Positions 1 to 12,371 of a DNA stretch of 64,000 bases are shown piece after piece. The notes below the pieces were generated by a model, which saw nothing but the letters and a program-made list of their open reading frames with translations, searched no databases and was not told the origin of the DNA. Location: contig JAJLRJ010000009.1 in assembly GCA_024195265.1 (NCBI GenBank), positions 7,573,791 through 7,637,790 on the forward strand, in the 5' to 3' direction. The stretch is from Dendrophyllia cribrosa (taxonomy: Eukaryota; Cnidaria; Anthozoa; Scleractinia; Dendrophylliidae). The position numbers were made by a program, and so were the translations under genes. Position 1 is the first letter of the stretch, and each line of letters opens with the position of its first letter.

Positions 1-10
1 ACGCCGTGTG

Positions 11-152
11 CATTATTGAGTTATATAAGCACGCAGGAATTTTTAAGAATGCGAGAGAAGTGCAGAGAAGCACGAGCCAAAGGCGAGTGCTTCTCGCACT
101 TCTCAAGTGTTCTTTAAAATTACCGCGTGCTTATATAACTCAACAATGTACG
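11..152. repeat. Inverted-repeat element (MITE-like)
   Basis: The arms read GAGTTATATAAGCACGC near 18-35 and GCGTGCTTATATAACTC near 127-144 and are inverse complements. The middle carries a second hairpin of GAAGTGC/GCACTTC type. A related element is at 13511-13653, so this is a dispersed family. No coding potential is seen. Confidence 0.7.
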
Positions 153-388
153 AGGAACAAGTTTTTTTATTTCTTTTAGAAAATAAAAACAGTTATAATG
201 AACCTTACGTCACGCATGTGCTTTATCAAGTTATAATGAAATCGGTTTAACCAATCATGCATAGCGCATGCATTTCCTTGAGCATTTTATAATGTTGAAT
301 AAAAGCTGATTTTGAATTTTGTGTTCTTTATTTGTGGTGCGAGTGAAACGGGTAATGAAATCAAATTTGCAATACAATAATAAATTCA

Positions 389-1407
389 TTAACCCATTCA
401 CACCTGAGGATTTTTACGTTTTTGAGTGATTTTCTGCATACACACGCCCCATAGGATTTCGTGACTTCATATTTGGAGTTACCATTGAAAGTGCTGCTGT
501 TCTAAAACACTGAAGGCTCGAGTTTACTGGAAACGTCATTGTGACGATCTCATTTTGCTTGGTTGATTTGCAATAAAGGGTCCAATATGAATTATCTACG
601 ATTTTTGGTAAGTTCACAGCCATTTTTCATCTTTAGTAGCTGCCTGGTGAGCATCATTAAGCTTGGAGGTAGTTCTGAGTCCACTTCTCAATGAAGCGAG
701 TTAGGTGTTGTACTTCGTTTACAAATTTGGCTCGTTGCTCGTTGAACTGGAAAAATGGCCGCCTGGAAACGAAGTGGCTTTGGGACTCGACTCTGGATGA
801 ATTTCTCGACCTACCGCGGCATATTTTGGAAGTTGCGACCACAGGAGAATACAACAAGCGCGAAATTTCGGCGGTGGGTCGGAGTGGCTGTGGACTTAGT
901 ATAAATATGAAATGTGTGGGGAAAGAATGGAACGCTGTCAAAATTTTTGGCTTTTTCCCAGCATGCAGTGCGGTGGTGATGTTGAAAATCGAGGCAAGGT
1001 GAGTATGCACTAGTATAAGAAGCTGCAGTTAGGCCCGAGCAACGAATAAGAGCAAAAAAATTCACTGCTAAGCTAGAACTAGGACTGAATTTTGCTGTAA
1101 ATGTTGACTTTTGGGTTTGCCACGATGATTTGAATAAAAAAAACTAAAGGCAAAAACGTGATTTTTGTTGTTTTTCTATGACGTTAAAAACGGTCATTTT
1201 TGTTATTGTCCAAATTCAAACGCTGATATTCTGCAAAAATCGCTGACTTTTTTGTGTTTATTGGGTATCTCAATTTGAAAGACTTTCTAGTCAATGCTCA
1301 CAACTGCTAGTTAGGGCAATGTTCGCACGATTGAGAAAGTTGCAATTTTTTAAAGCAGTGGAGTATTGTACGGCCGGTTTTGGCCGGTGTAGGAGCGAAT
1401 GGGTTAA
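389..1407. mobile_element. 1.0-kb TTAA-flanked element, piggyBac-like nonautonomous
   Basis: TTAA stands at both edges (389-392 and 1404-1407). The inner ends CCCATTCACACCTGA and its counterpart AGGAGCGAATGGG form an imperfect terminal inverted repeat. A TTAA target duplication with CCC-starting ends is typical of piggyBac-type transposons. No transposase was recognised; the open frames inside (for example 691-1002 plus) match no family I know. The 414-623 stretch faintly resembles the short TTAA family seen at 13658, 40846 and 52835. Confidence 0.6.
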
Positions 1408-1485
1408 TTCACTCTAGGCAGGAAGGAACAGTTGACCAGTTTTGACTGCAAGTACATGTAAAAGGATTCTAAATAAAACTCTTAC

Positions 1486-3587
1486 CACTTCTTGACTACT
1501 CCCTGACACCAGATCATCCTCATGATCCTCAGATTCACTTTCTGTATTATTATTAAAAATTTCCAAAGAATTTGGCGGTGACTAGATTGAAATGATAAAG
1601 TAGGTGTTAATGACATCAACTATTCAGTCTCTTATTGTAAAAATATACATTAGCCGTGGTCACACTACAGACTTTTGCTCTAGGGAAACTTGACTTGTTG
1701 ACATTTTCCCTAGGGAAACTGAATTTTTCAAGTGTGACCGATTTTTCCCTAGGTAATTTACTTGGGGAAAATTTTATTGTCTGGAGCTTGGATATATCAC
1801 GAGAACAATAGAGTTTCCCTTGACAGCTACTCCAAAGCGAGAGCAAGGGCAAATTCAAATCCCAAGGTAGCTAACCAATAGACGCTTGTTGGCGAATGCG
1901 TTGATGACAGAACCGGACATATGTCACGTTGTGAAAGTAATCTTCTATTTTTAAAAAGCGGCGCGTGCATAAATGAAATGCCTGACAACCCCAGCTGTCA
2001 ATTATCATAGTGTGACCTTTCTAGATATTTCACCTAGGGAAAATGAAACCCAAGATGAATTTACATGTACCTTGGGAACGTTTTGGTAAATTGGCCCTAC
2101 ATTGTAGGTAAATTCGTTTTCCCTGGGTAAAAGTGCGTAGTGTGACCACGGCTATTGTAAATTTTATATAATAAATATGTTGTAATAATTAAATTGTTTT
2201 TTAAAAAATTAAAAAGGCCTTCCTGAAAAATTACATGTATTTCTAGGCTCTTAGAAAATAAGCCCTGAGGCAGCTCAGAAGTTGTCTGTTTAATATAGTG
2301 TTATTGGACTAGACCTGTTATTTATAAATTGATTGGTCTGGCAGGTCAGTTCTGACAAATAATGCCTATATACAATTCTGTCAAAACTATTCATGAAACT
2401 TAAAAAAATAACATAAGCTTTACCTCAAAGTCATCTGATGAGCTGTGGTCCTCAGCTGGGACAGGGTTCTTCACTTGCACAGCAACATCCGAGTCTGAAG
2501 ACTTTGCTTCATCTTGGTGCCGAGATACATCTAATGTTTTCCTAGCAGTTGAGTTAAGCTTATGTCTTTTCTTCTTTAGTTTTTCAAGGTTCAAGCGTCT
2601 TTTAACTTTTTCGGTACTATCTGCTCTGCGTTTTCGCAAACTCTTTCGTGGTGTGCTGTTGTATACATTAAAACAAAGAAACGAAAATCACATTAATTTC
2701 GAGAGGTCGCGAAACGAGCAGCTTTATGTTCTGTGCGCATGTTTGCTCTGATGATATGACTGACTGCTCTGATTGGTCATAGCACGTCACAGCGGTTTCT
2801 CAAAAACACGAAAAACACACGCGATCCAGGGAAAACGTCGAAGACTCGACAACCGAGGTTTCGATTTTGCGTAGAAGATGAGAAAACTTCCGTGCGTCCG
2901 CAGTCCGTACCAATTCTCCGGTTTCTCTAAACCGATGCATGTGATCTGCCCCTGGTTCTTCAACGATGGATAAGACAGCGATCACTCGACCAAGGATCGT
3001 CCACTCCCCCACCGACGCAGCACCACAAGAAAAGAAAGAGACATTCAAAAGACGTCTCAAAAGGCACTTACATCCTTCGCACTCCGCGGGAGATCGATTA
3101 CAAAAAACAGTAGAATCTCGATTTTTCGAACCTCCTTGGGAATCAGAAATTGGTTCGAAAAATCGAGGGTGGCATCGACTGAAATCAAATCCAAGGGAAA
3201 CGAGTTTGGGTTCGAATAATCGGGAGGCTCGTAAAATCAAGGGTTCGAAAAATCGGGATTCTAAAGTAAGCTTAAATTAAATAAACATCAAAATAATCTG
3301 ATCAATCCTCGATTATTAAATTAAACTTACTAGTTGGCGCATGGCATGGTGATGTCGTTTTCCTTATCTGAGCTATCTGACGATATTTGTCGTCGTTTTC
3401 GCGCTGATCCTAGTTGTTTTCGTGTCATTTTTCTTGAAGAAGATGAAGACGCCATATGCCTGCTGCTTTCCGATTTGCCGCTTTTATTTCGCACGTTAGC
3501 CTCCGATCTGCTGGGCTCCATGTCAGAATCGCTGCTATCGATTATCGGAACTAATCTAGAACGTCTTTTGCAGGTTTTCGAAGTCAT
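1486..3587 (-). CDS. Ser/Lys/Arg-rich probable nuclear protein, partial gene model
   Basis: I do not recognise this protein. Exon 1 (3587 down to 3331) starts at an ATG and ends at a GTAAGT donor. Exon 2 (2655-2424) has a CAG acceptor and a GTAAAG donor. The phases agree (2 nt + 1 nt), giving 163 residues. The sequence is rich in serine and basic residues, with acidic SSDSD and SSDDFE patches and several K/R clusters usable as nuclear localisation signals; it is probably disordered. A likely further exon (1541-1486) encodes an acidic ESESEDHEDD-type stretch. That frame needs a phase-1 join while exon 2 ends in phase 0, so an exon is missing from the model or the third exon is wrong. The gene is head-to-head with YOD1, and a MITE sits in an intron. 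Exons 1 and 2 are well supported as coding; the product name is open. Confidence 0.5.
1651..2154. mobile_element. MITE with perfect TIRs and TA duplication
   Basis: The left end TAGCCGTGGTCACACTAC and right end GTAGTGTGACCACGGCTA are exact inverse complements of 18 bp. The outermost TA can be read as a TA target-site duplication, as in Tc1/mariner/pogo-type elements. The interior repeats CCTAGGGAAA-like palindromes. It lies in the putative intron of the minus-strand gene. Confidence 0.8.
3108..3266. mobile_element. Short pogo-like inverted-repeat element
   Basis: The left end CAGTAGAATCTCGATTTTTC is mirrored by GAAAAATCGGGATTCTAAAG at the right. The CAGT start followed by TCGATTTTTCGAA is typical of pogo/Tigger-type ends. 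The TTCGAAAAATCG motif recurs inside. It lies in the first intron of the minus-strand gene at 1486-3587. Confidence 0.5.
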
Positions 3588-3775
3588 TATTTGAGAATTT
3601 CAAAACTTATACACATCAAGATTTCGTGAGTGCGCACAAAGAAAAAATAAAACCGTTATTTCCCGCCTAAACATTCTCCCGCCTTTTCTCATTTGATCCA
3701 GTCTCTTTTGGTTGTGCGTCGTCTAAAATCATCCTCGCTCCCAGGGTCTTTCAGGTGGACTTATCCAAGATCTTG
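3588..3775. promoter_or_regulatory. Shared promoter between two divergent genes
   Basis: Only 188 bp separate the start codons of the minus-strand Ser/Lys-rich gene (ATG at 3587) and YOD1 (ATG at 3776). Both have a strong GTAAGT donor after the first exon. No TATA box is evident, as is common for housekeeping bidirectional promoters. The function is inferred from the arrangement only. Confidence 0.45.
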
Positions 3776-6700
3776 ATGGCTCCGATGGTAAGTTTATAGC
3801 ATTTTCTTAATTTCTAAATTACTATATGTCTAAAATCATCTGGACAATGTTAATAAGGCATACCTTAAAACTATACACATTGAACTTTTCTGTTGTATTT
3901 TGCGCAAAATGTAAGTCTGCAAGAATCGGACAAGCAGTTCTCGCAAACGGCCCTCTTTATAATCGAGCCAGTAGACTCAGTCGATCTGCTTCGACACCAC
4001 GAACGAAGGGTAAATCAATTTACAATACTTGATTTATACATACCTAAATTAAAGGTACTAAGATGCCAGTACAAGGGAGGAAGAAGGAACAATCTTGAAG
4101 GATTGTCAACAACCTCCACCATTGCTGACCTACAAGAAAAGATCTGGCTTATGACTGATGTTCCTCCCCATGCTCAAAGAAGTAAGACTATTTTAATACA
4201 TGTAATCAGTGAAGCATTTCTTTTTGTTCGCAAATGAGAACAAAAAGAAATCCAGGAATTTTTAATACTATATTTCAAAATGAAAATTCCTGATAAGTGA
4301 AAAAAAAAACCAAGTGTGTTCTCAAGTTCCACCCATGCATTGCCAGTCAGTAGCTTAAAAGCTATTGACTGATTATTTAGCAACTAGGAGTGTTACAACG
4401 TACTTCTTCGATAGAGAGATACCAGGAGTCCCATACATGCCAACTCTCAAGGCTTATCTTAATACCTGCCAACTCTCACAGATTATGCACAAGTCTCATG
4501 CCTGCAGATTAGAAACATCAATGTCATGCATACAGGCCAATGCCCTGGTCCGAAAGGTTTTCTTTCTTCTTTCTCCCCAAACGAACTTGAGCCACGAAGT
4601 GGTGAAAATGAGCAGTGAAGCAGCAAGAGATCAACAATAATAATAATAATACTATATTCCAATACTCCCCCCAGAGCTTTTCAGTATCAAATTACAATAA
4701 AACCTCTTTAAAAAAAAACAATAAATAACTGTAAAACTACTGGAAAAGAAAACCTCTGGTACTGAACTTACCTATAATATCCCACTTTCTTCATGTAGAT
4801 GCCAGGGTCAGGATCAGATCACTCAGAGGTCCTCTAGGGGGGGGGGGGGGGGGCATTGGGGTTTGCAGTGTTGCGGTGTCGCTCAATTTTAATTGCGGTA
4901 TTTCGGTGACTAAAATCCCACATTGTGGTGATCTCAAATCCTGCGGTGTGCGTTGTTTGTGTTTTTGAACCTCCAGTGTTCGGTGAAACAAAATTATTTG
5001 CAGTGTTACGGTTTCTTGTTGGACCCTTGTACAATAATCCTCGACTCTTGTCGCCTTGTCAGAACTAAATTTAGCTTCTATATCTTTGTTAATCTGTGTT
5101 TATTTATTAAAAGCCATACCTTTGTTAAATCTGTGTTTTATTTGTAACAACTTATAGTCAAAAACAAAATGTACTTCTGTCCAGTTAATATTTTATGTTT
5201 CAGCAACCAATCTTAAGCTGTTTTCATTTTTCAAAATTTTTTTGCGGTGTCCATGTTTCATCAACTTTTTGTGCGGTGATGCAGTGTTTTCAATTTTTTT
5301 GTGCCATTGCAGTATTCAGAAGCCATGTCCTCCTATCTTCTCTCCCTGCACTTGTTGTTGCCATTTCCCAGCTCAAGTTAGTTTGAGGAGAAGGGGGACA
5401 AGCCAATTTCTCATGCTTGAAACTCTTGGGCTCTTTTGTAATCTTTGGAAAACTTTGGGAATCTCAGGCAATGTTCAGAACTTGTCAAAAATTTTATAGT
5501 GCACCTTTGTGTTTAAGATAAAAATCTCACACATTTGACTGAGGAAAAAATGGCAGGTGTATTATCCAGAAATCTTCCAAATATACTGAATCACCTGGTT
5601 GCCACAAAGCCACAAAAAATTAAAAATATGTTAATTTTTATATGTAATAACTAAAATATATGTCCTTTTGACATGATCAAATAAAGCTACAGTATTAAAA
5701 TGTTTAAATTTTTAAAACTAAGATTAAACTAAAATCTATATGAATGATAAAAAGCTAGAGAACTAAGAATAAAAAACTAAGAATAAAAGAACTAAGAATA
5801 AAAACTAAAATCTGCTAGAACTATTACAGTATTCACAAATTTATAAAGTTGAAAATGATCAATGTCTTTATAAGATTCAATGAAATATGTTCTGAGTGTA
5901 GCTTTTACAAAATGTACAGTACTTGTTCAAAATCACTCCCTATTTTCACCCCTCCCATTACTTTCAGGAAGAAAACAACTGAAATGTGAATATTTATAGT
6001 GTCCCTATTTAGTGTTAAATAAAGGTATTGATTGACTCTTAACTATTGGAGTACATTTATTCTTTTTATATTTATTATTGATTTATTCTTTGTCTCAGTT
6101 CTTTCAGGGTTTCCACCAAAACAGCTTCTTTGGGAGAATAAGAATAATGCACTATCTTCTGTGGACATCAGATCAGGAGACACTCTAATAATCGAGGAAG
6201 ATAAAAAAGCTCCAAGGGTCTCATTGGACAGTTATAAGAAATCCTTATGCAGTGCGGCACTTGGTAAAATAACAAGAAAGTAAGTGTATGGAACTGTCTT
6301 ATGGATGTCAAGGCACATAACAACAACAACAACAACAACGTTTATTCGTACTGTAAAGTTACAAAGATGTATTCATAATATATAAATTAAAAATAGATAC
6401 AGTAGCTCAGGTTACCCAGAAAAAATAACAGCAGCTTTCATGCTGTTTGTCATTTTAAAATTAGCTGTTCGTTAATCATCTTGAACATTCAATGATTTTA
6501 TTTAATTTTTTTTTTTATCTAGAGTTGTCCCAGCTGATAATTCCTGCCTTTTTGCAAGTGTTAGGTAAGTGTATCAAATGTACAAGTTTGCATACAGGAA
6601 TTGATAGTTACGTGAATCATCTTTCAGTCCTTGCCTTCGACAATGAAACTGTGCTGTTGACGGTAAAGAAATTACAATACAGCATCAGTTCTGCTTTAAG

Positions 6701-9700
6701 TAATAGTAGCAACCCGCAAATAACTAGAGTTAATCGTGGCGGGTTGGCTGCGGAGTCCAATACAAGAATGCAGGTGATAATTGACAAAGATGACGATAAT
6801 GAGATGGTGAAAATAAAAATGTAGCTGTTTACTTTAGTATCAACCATCTTGATCTTGGTCGGAGAAATTGGTTGGGGAATCTTACATAAGAATTTGATTG
6901 CATGGCTCTCTGATTTGTCATCTTGGTCTAATCAAGCTCTCACATTTTTCCAAAATGGGCTAGAATGAGACCATGATTTGTTCCTCTTTCAAGAATAGGT
7001 TGATTACTTTTTCATAGTGTTTTAGTAAATATTATAAATTTAGTAAATAAGTAAAATTTTGACCAAAAAAGGTCAAAAATTTAATAACATGAGTGTTACT
7101 ATTTTTAATATCTACCTTTTAAAATAATATTTCATAAGGCCTGAACTGGTTAGCAGGGCTCGAAAAATGTCTTGTCTGGCAATCCAGGACAAGTAGATTT
7201 TTGTGTCTGGTAAGGCTACTGACAAGCCAACTGTGAACTAAGCCTAAGCTTACGGTAAGTAACAATTTATAAAAACTTGTCTGGGCAAATAAAACTTAAG
7301 ACTTGCTTGCCCAAAGGGCAAGCTTAAAGAGAACCTCCATTTTTATAACAAATTGATGTTAAATTGTTGAAAATGCGGTCCAAATTTTGATTCTTTAACA
7401 ACAATTAGAAAGAAAAATGTGCAAATGGATATGAATGTTGCCCATTTTTGTTTTTGGAGGGTGGCAAAGGGTTTACGTGTGACGCGTGATCAGGGCAAAA
7501 ATCAATGCATGAAACGTGAAAAATAGTAAAAGGGAAACATGATTCGTGAATTTAGGAACTAATATCCTTGTAAGGAACCAGAGTAAGGAATTCAACGAAT
7601 ACGTGACACGTGAATTGCGTAAAAAAAGGTTCCCCCCCCCCCCCCCTTTGCCGCCCTCTTTTTACATTTGAATTTTTGTGATGCTTTGTGGTTGCCACTT
7701 TTGTTAACAATTATTGATCAACAAACTTTGTATTGGACAATTGGGCAACCATTTGACGTCATCAATACTGTATTCAAAATGGTGGTGCATTGGAAAATTT
7801 AAAAGTGAAAATAGGCAATATTCATATCCCTGTTCTTGTACACTAAAATTATATTTCCAATTGTTTTTAAGATAATTTAACTTTAGACTTTATTATCAAC
7901 AACTTAACGTCAATTTGTTACAACATTGGAGGTTCCCTTTAAATTTTATTTTTTTTTAGCCCTGATATTTTAGTATTATCATTTTTAATCTGTTTGAGAT
8001 AATTAAGCATGGAAGAGCAGAAATTATACATGTATGTGTATTTATCTCTTTGTGTCCTTCTTTCCTGCAGTTATGTTATGCTTGGTGACACATTGTGTGC
8101 ATCAGAGCTAAGAAAACTAATTGCACAGTGTGTTTCAAGTGACCCTCAGACATACAACTCCGTGTTTCTGGGCCAAGATAATTCTGAATACTGTAAATGG
8201 ATACTGGATAAGGAGCACTGGGGAGGTAATATGTTTGACACTACAGTAACCTCCCTGAAAAAAAAAAAAACATGCAACTTATGTTTAAAATAATTGCCTC
8301 GCTAAATTATATCTGACTGTCTAAAAATTCTATCTGCATGCAATATCTACATATGAAATACAAGCCTTAAGAAACTAGTGAAATATAAAAATTTAATAAA
8401 GGCTGTTAATTTACATGAATGCCATGTCTCATTGTATGCAATTATTTAATCATTGGAAAAGGTTGCAAGAGTATAGTTACTAAAATCATTTAGTGATTCT
8501 GCTTGCTGTAATTTCCAAGGAGGGTATACGTAAGCTGTTCCAAAGTAACACACCACTATATAGCAAAGCTGTTTTTTCAAAAATTGATGTGAGGCAATTA
8601 AAACCGCAAGTTTGTTCACAGTGTCTTTTGGAGAATATTCTGCATTTATAGTTTTTTAAAGTTATTTTTTCCCTTTCCCTCCATATGTAAAAAATATGGT
8701 CTGTGGAAATGACTTTTAGCCATAAAAATTATTCTGGAGGGTAATTCTTGAGTAGGACTGTTATGTTTTATCTAGGACTGTTAATATAACATTTATAGCC
8801 ATGCACACAGATGATCACTATAATAAATTATACAGGGATTCTGACAGGATGCGCGGGTGCGGGACCGCACAATTCGGTCAAACCCGCACAATTCCTAAAA
8901 ATCCGCACAATCCCGCACAATACTGAAATATTTGATTAAAATTTTAATTAAATCAGGTATTTCTATTGATTACCAAGATTTCTAGAAACGTTTTAGGCTA
9001 TTTTCAGCCCATTTTCCTTCCAAACAATCGAGAAAACCCTCGCTTTCATCGAACAGCTCGAGAGGATCGATATAAAAACAACAAGGCGTTCTTTTCGCCG
9101 TCCTGGGAACTAGTCTCAGTTTTACTTCTTTCCGACTTCCTACAGATTTTTTCGCGTAGCTTTTTAGTTGTCGTTTTTCAGACATTATGTCGTTTTTCTT
9201 AGCGGCCTGTTGATATTTTTTCGAGCGCTTTCGCTTCCTCTTTCAGTTTTAATATGTCGTGGATCGAAGAAGAAACACCGAACATCACCGAAGAAATGTT
9301 CCCGGTCACGCCGAAATGAATGTCACTCTGTCTGAATTATTTTCGCAAAGAATCGACAAACAAACTATTAAAGCGCTGGAACTTCGGATTGATAGGAGAA
9401 AATTATTAAGTTCTGATCAGAACACTGGATTTGATTTTTTTAAATCAAGTGAAAGACGTTTTCATTCAGGAAAATGCAAAACAACCATGCTATCAAATTA
9501 CATTTAGCACGCAATTTGCATACATCTCGAGGTTGTGTTTTTGCGGCAAACTTTCGAAGAAATTGTGTGAACCTTTAATGGAAATTATTCAAACTACATA
9601 AAATGTACGGATTTTTCATAAAGGAACTCGCAACAGATCGGAAACATTTCATTTAAATGTGGTATATGTATTTTGGTTTTACTCGTTCGAGTTCATCGTG

Positions 9701-11492
9701 TCACGCAATGTGATTTTGTTGAGACAAATAAACTTTGGTGAAGAAAAACAGCCGCAAATTGGCGATTGCTGGGTACATTTTACTCCCCAAAGTAAAACAT
9801 CTATTTGTATTTTTCATTTATGCAGAATTTCCTCCCTGACATATTTTTCTGGCCTGGTCACAGGATTGCGCAATCCCGCACAATTTCCCGCACAATCGAC
9901 GTTATTTCCCGCACAATTTGCCTCAAAAATCCCGCACAATTTTAGTTTTTTCCCCGCACCCTGTCAGAATCCCTGATTATAGTTTGCTTCAATGATACAC
10001 AGGTGCTATTGAGCTGTCAATCCTAAGCAAACATTACCGAACAGAAATTGCTGTGGTTGATACAGAGTCAGGAAGAGTTGACAGGTTTGGTAAGATTTGC
10101 CACCACATGTAATCAGGGTAAAAGAAGACTCCTCCCTCTCCATGCTCCCCCTTGGGTCTTGTACAGTATTTTCCTCCTCTTCCACACCCTGATAGCACCA
10201 TCTATGCATTCATGCCAAGGCATGGATAACTTTATTTCCTAGAAGGCTGGATAGTAAGGTTAAATTTTCCCAGTTCTCTCCAAGCCATGTCTTTGGATTG
10301 AGGAGAATAGACTCATTTCCTTAGCAGGTGGTTAGTTTGTTGTTTTATATCGTATGTTCAAGTGTTTACCCACCATCTTGGATTCGCAAAACAGGGAGAA
10401 TTGTGGTGAGGGAAGAGGGTGTGTAAGCGGACGGGGACGGGACGGGGCAGGCATATTTTTCACCCCCCTTCCTCCTCATTTGCCTTCTGCCTGAATCAAG
10501 ACGGCAGCTTATTAACACTCGATGGAATATTCAGCACTCGCTAACCCAAAATGCATCTGCAATGCAGGCTACATTTCCTTGGTGACTAACCAGAGTTATT
10601 TTCACTTTCAGGGGAAGGCTGTGGTTACAGAAGCTGTGTATATCTGGTGTATGATGGGATTCATTATGACCCCCTTGCTGTACAAAGCTCTGATAATTCA
10701 GCTGAGCCACTGCAAACTGTGTTTCCTGTGGGTGACGACATGCGACTGGCTGAAGCACTTGACATAGCAGCAGTAGCCAAACAGGTAAAACAACTTTCTT
10801 TGCCAAGTATGAGGTTAACTGCATCACAGGGTAATCGTTAGAGCAGGGACACCGGGATCTTTACTCGGCTATTACTCAGGAAAATGTGCAAAGATATTTG
10901 AATAAAGAACTGCTAAAGTTGATGGGCGATTTGATCCTTATTACGAGTGAAATAGAATTGTGCTTTGTTACTAATGACTCTTTCATAGCAGTTGAAACAA
11001 AACCCAAATTGGTCAAAAATGCACACTTAACCCTAACCCATTTAAGCTGATGGAAATACCGTGTATAAATAAAGTTATCTATCTATCTATCTCCAGGTTG
11101 TCCGGTTTTCATCCCGCCACAAAAAAAAAATTCAAAATTTTGATTTTGTCAGGAAATGGTGGAAGTACGAGCCACCTAGTGGATTCCACTGAAATTCCTA
11201 TTTATTTCTTTAGAAAGGAAAGAGTAGTGATTGACAGTGAAAGCATATTATTTAATCTCCTGCCTCACCTGTAAGTCAAGTACCAGGTTACCGACTGGAA
11301 TGGAGTCAGTAAAAATTTATGCCATTCTCTCTAATCACCTAACTATTTAATTTTGTTGTTTAGAAACGTCAATTTACAAACTTGTCCCAGTTCTCTCTCC
11401 GCTGCCTTGTTTGCAGTACGCCGCTGACTGGCCATCAGGCAGCTCAAGAACATGCAGTTTCCACTGGCCACACAAACTTTGGAGAGGTGTGA
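3776..11492 (+). CDS. YOD1: Ubiquitin thioesterase OTU1 (YOD1), eight coding exons
   Basis: This is an OTU-family cysteine deubiquitinase that in known members works with p97/VCP in ER-associated degradation. Exons: 3776-3787, 4055-4181, 6099-6279, 6523-6564, 8071-8225, 10003-10089, 10612-10784, 11364-11492. All junctions are GT-AG and in phase, giving 301 residues (yeast Otu1 is of this size, human YOD1 somewhat longer). Domains in order: an N-terminal UBX-like ubiquitin-fold module (about 4-85), the OTU catalytic domain with PADNSC (catalytic Cys115, Asp112 beside it) and the YDGIHYDP histidine (His219), then a C-terminal C2H2 finger (C273-x2-C276, H289-x5-H295) followed by TNFGEV. All key residues are present, so the enzyme should be active. 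Exon 1 encodes only four residues; this start is chosen because it joins in frame and mirrors the family N-terminus. Introns carry a hAT-like element and LINE/SINE tails. An AATAAA near 11966 could be the poly(A) signal. Confidence 0.95.
4840..5330. repeat. Poly-G tract and GCGGTG-rich degenerate repeat in YOD1 intron 2
   Basis: A run of about 17 G near 4840 is followed by repeated GCAGTGTTGCGGTGT-like words up to about 5300. It is probably a degraded repeat. The rest of intron 2 (4182-6098) is AT-rich with no recognised gene. An AATAAT microsatellite near 4640 may be a LINE tail. Confidence 0.35.
6310..6340. repeat. (CAA)n microsatellite, probable LINE/SINE tail
   Basis: About nine ACAACA units sit next to GTTTATTCGTACTGTAAAG. 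The same layout (microsatellite plus TTTATT) marks reversed LINE 3' ends elsewhere in the window. It lies in YOD1 intron 3. Confidence 0.5.
8833..9975. mobile_element. hAT-like nonautonomous DNA transposon
   Basis: The ends are CAGGGATTCTGACAGGATGC and CGCACCCTGTCAGAATCCCTG, a good terminal inverted repeat with subterminal CCGCACAATT repeats. ATTATA flanks both sides (8827-8832 and 9976-9981) as a target duplication, shorter than the usual 8 bp of hAT. Interior frames run short on both strands (minus ORF from 9185, plus start near 9254), so no intact transposase is present. A truncated relative lies at about 62940-63762. The element sits in YOD1 intron 5, just upstream of exon 6. Confidence 0.7.
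11084..11096. repeat. (TATC)n tail of a SINE-like insertion
   Basis: ATAAATAAAGTT followed by TATCTATCTATC resembles the 3' tail of a retroposed element in YOD1 intron 7. The body cannot be delimited. Confidence 0.3.
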
Positions 11493-12371
11493 AACTGGTG
11501 TTTCCTGGCAAGAACACATTGTTACAGAACAAAGGGATATAGTGTGTCTGGCTGTAGATGGTATTTCCTGTGAGATCAAGAGACTGCATTCTCAAGAAAT
11601 GAGGACTGCGGCTGATTAAGGGAGGCACAGGCAGGTCAAAACAGATTGATTTCTGGCGTGAAAATTAGACATGAGTGGAGTATCTGGGATGAATTCCAAA
11701 CATGACATTTCTAGTAGTGCATGTAAGCATGCTACAGAAAGAGTGTGGAAACAGTTTTGAGCACACATTACCAAGGGAGAGCTATTTTGTGTGAGGACAT
11801 GGTCACTGTTGTGATAACAGTTAAAATTAACCTTCAGTTTATAGAAATTTTCCTTGGATAATGAAACCACAGCTTGTCAGTTATTGTAAAAAGACTCAGA
11901 TTGTAAGGAATATTTATTGCTTCAGAGAAACCGCCTATTAATTATGTAAGTCTGTTTTGTGGTAATAAAAAAACAAATTGATCAAATAGTAACTACCAAT
12001 CCTATTTTAAATACATTTACATGTACTTCAATCGTTTCATTTTCGTTGACTATGTATCATTTCCGATACATCTTTTGCAAAATGTTATGTTTTTTTCTGA
12101 AAGTTGTCCTAACATGTATTTCAAGAAAGCCAATATTAACTTATTTGTTGGAAATTAATTTTACATACATTGTTTGAATGCTCTCTAGATCTCTACATTT
12201 TATTACATACAGCAGTTCCTTCAAAATTTTCAAATATTTCAACTGTTATAAAAACTGACCCTAAACGCTAAAGGCCTCAAACTTGGCCATTTAACTAATT
12301 TCGATTTTTAAGGTTATAGTCCATGATTAAGTGAAAAATGAGTTACGTGACCCCCAAGCTACAAAGAACCT
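11493..12371. other. YOD1 3' UTR and intergenic DNA
   Basis: The start is expected to hold the YOD1 3' UTR. An AATAAA word occurs near 11966. I see no other gene or clear repeat; the sequence is AT-rich. Confidence 0.4.

Noticed and set aside
2800..3240. Minus-strand open frame of 146 codons between exons of the first gene
   Set aside because: It crosses a pogo-like repeat with TTCGAAAAATCG motifs and lies in an intron whose flanking exons join in phase.
3334..3594. Plus-strand open frame antisense to exon 1 of the first gene
   Set aside because: The minus frame has correct splice signals and a coding composition; the plus frame is its shadow.
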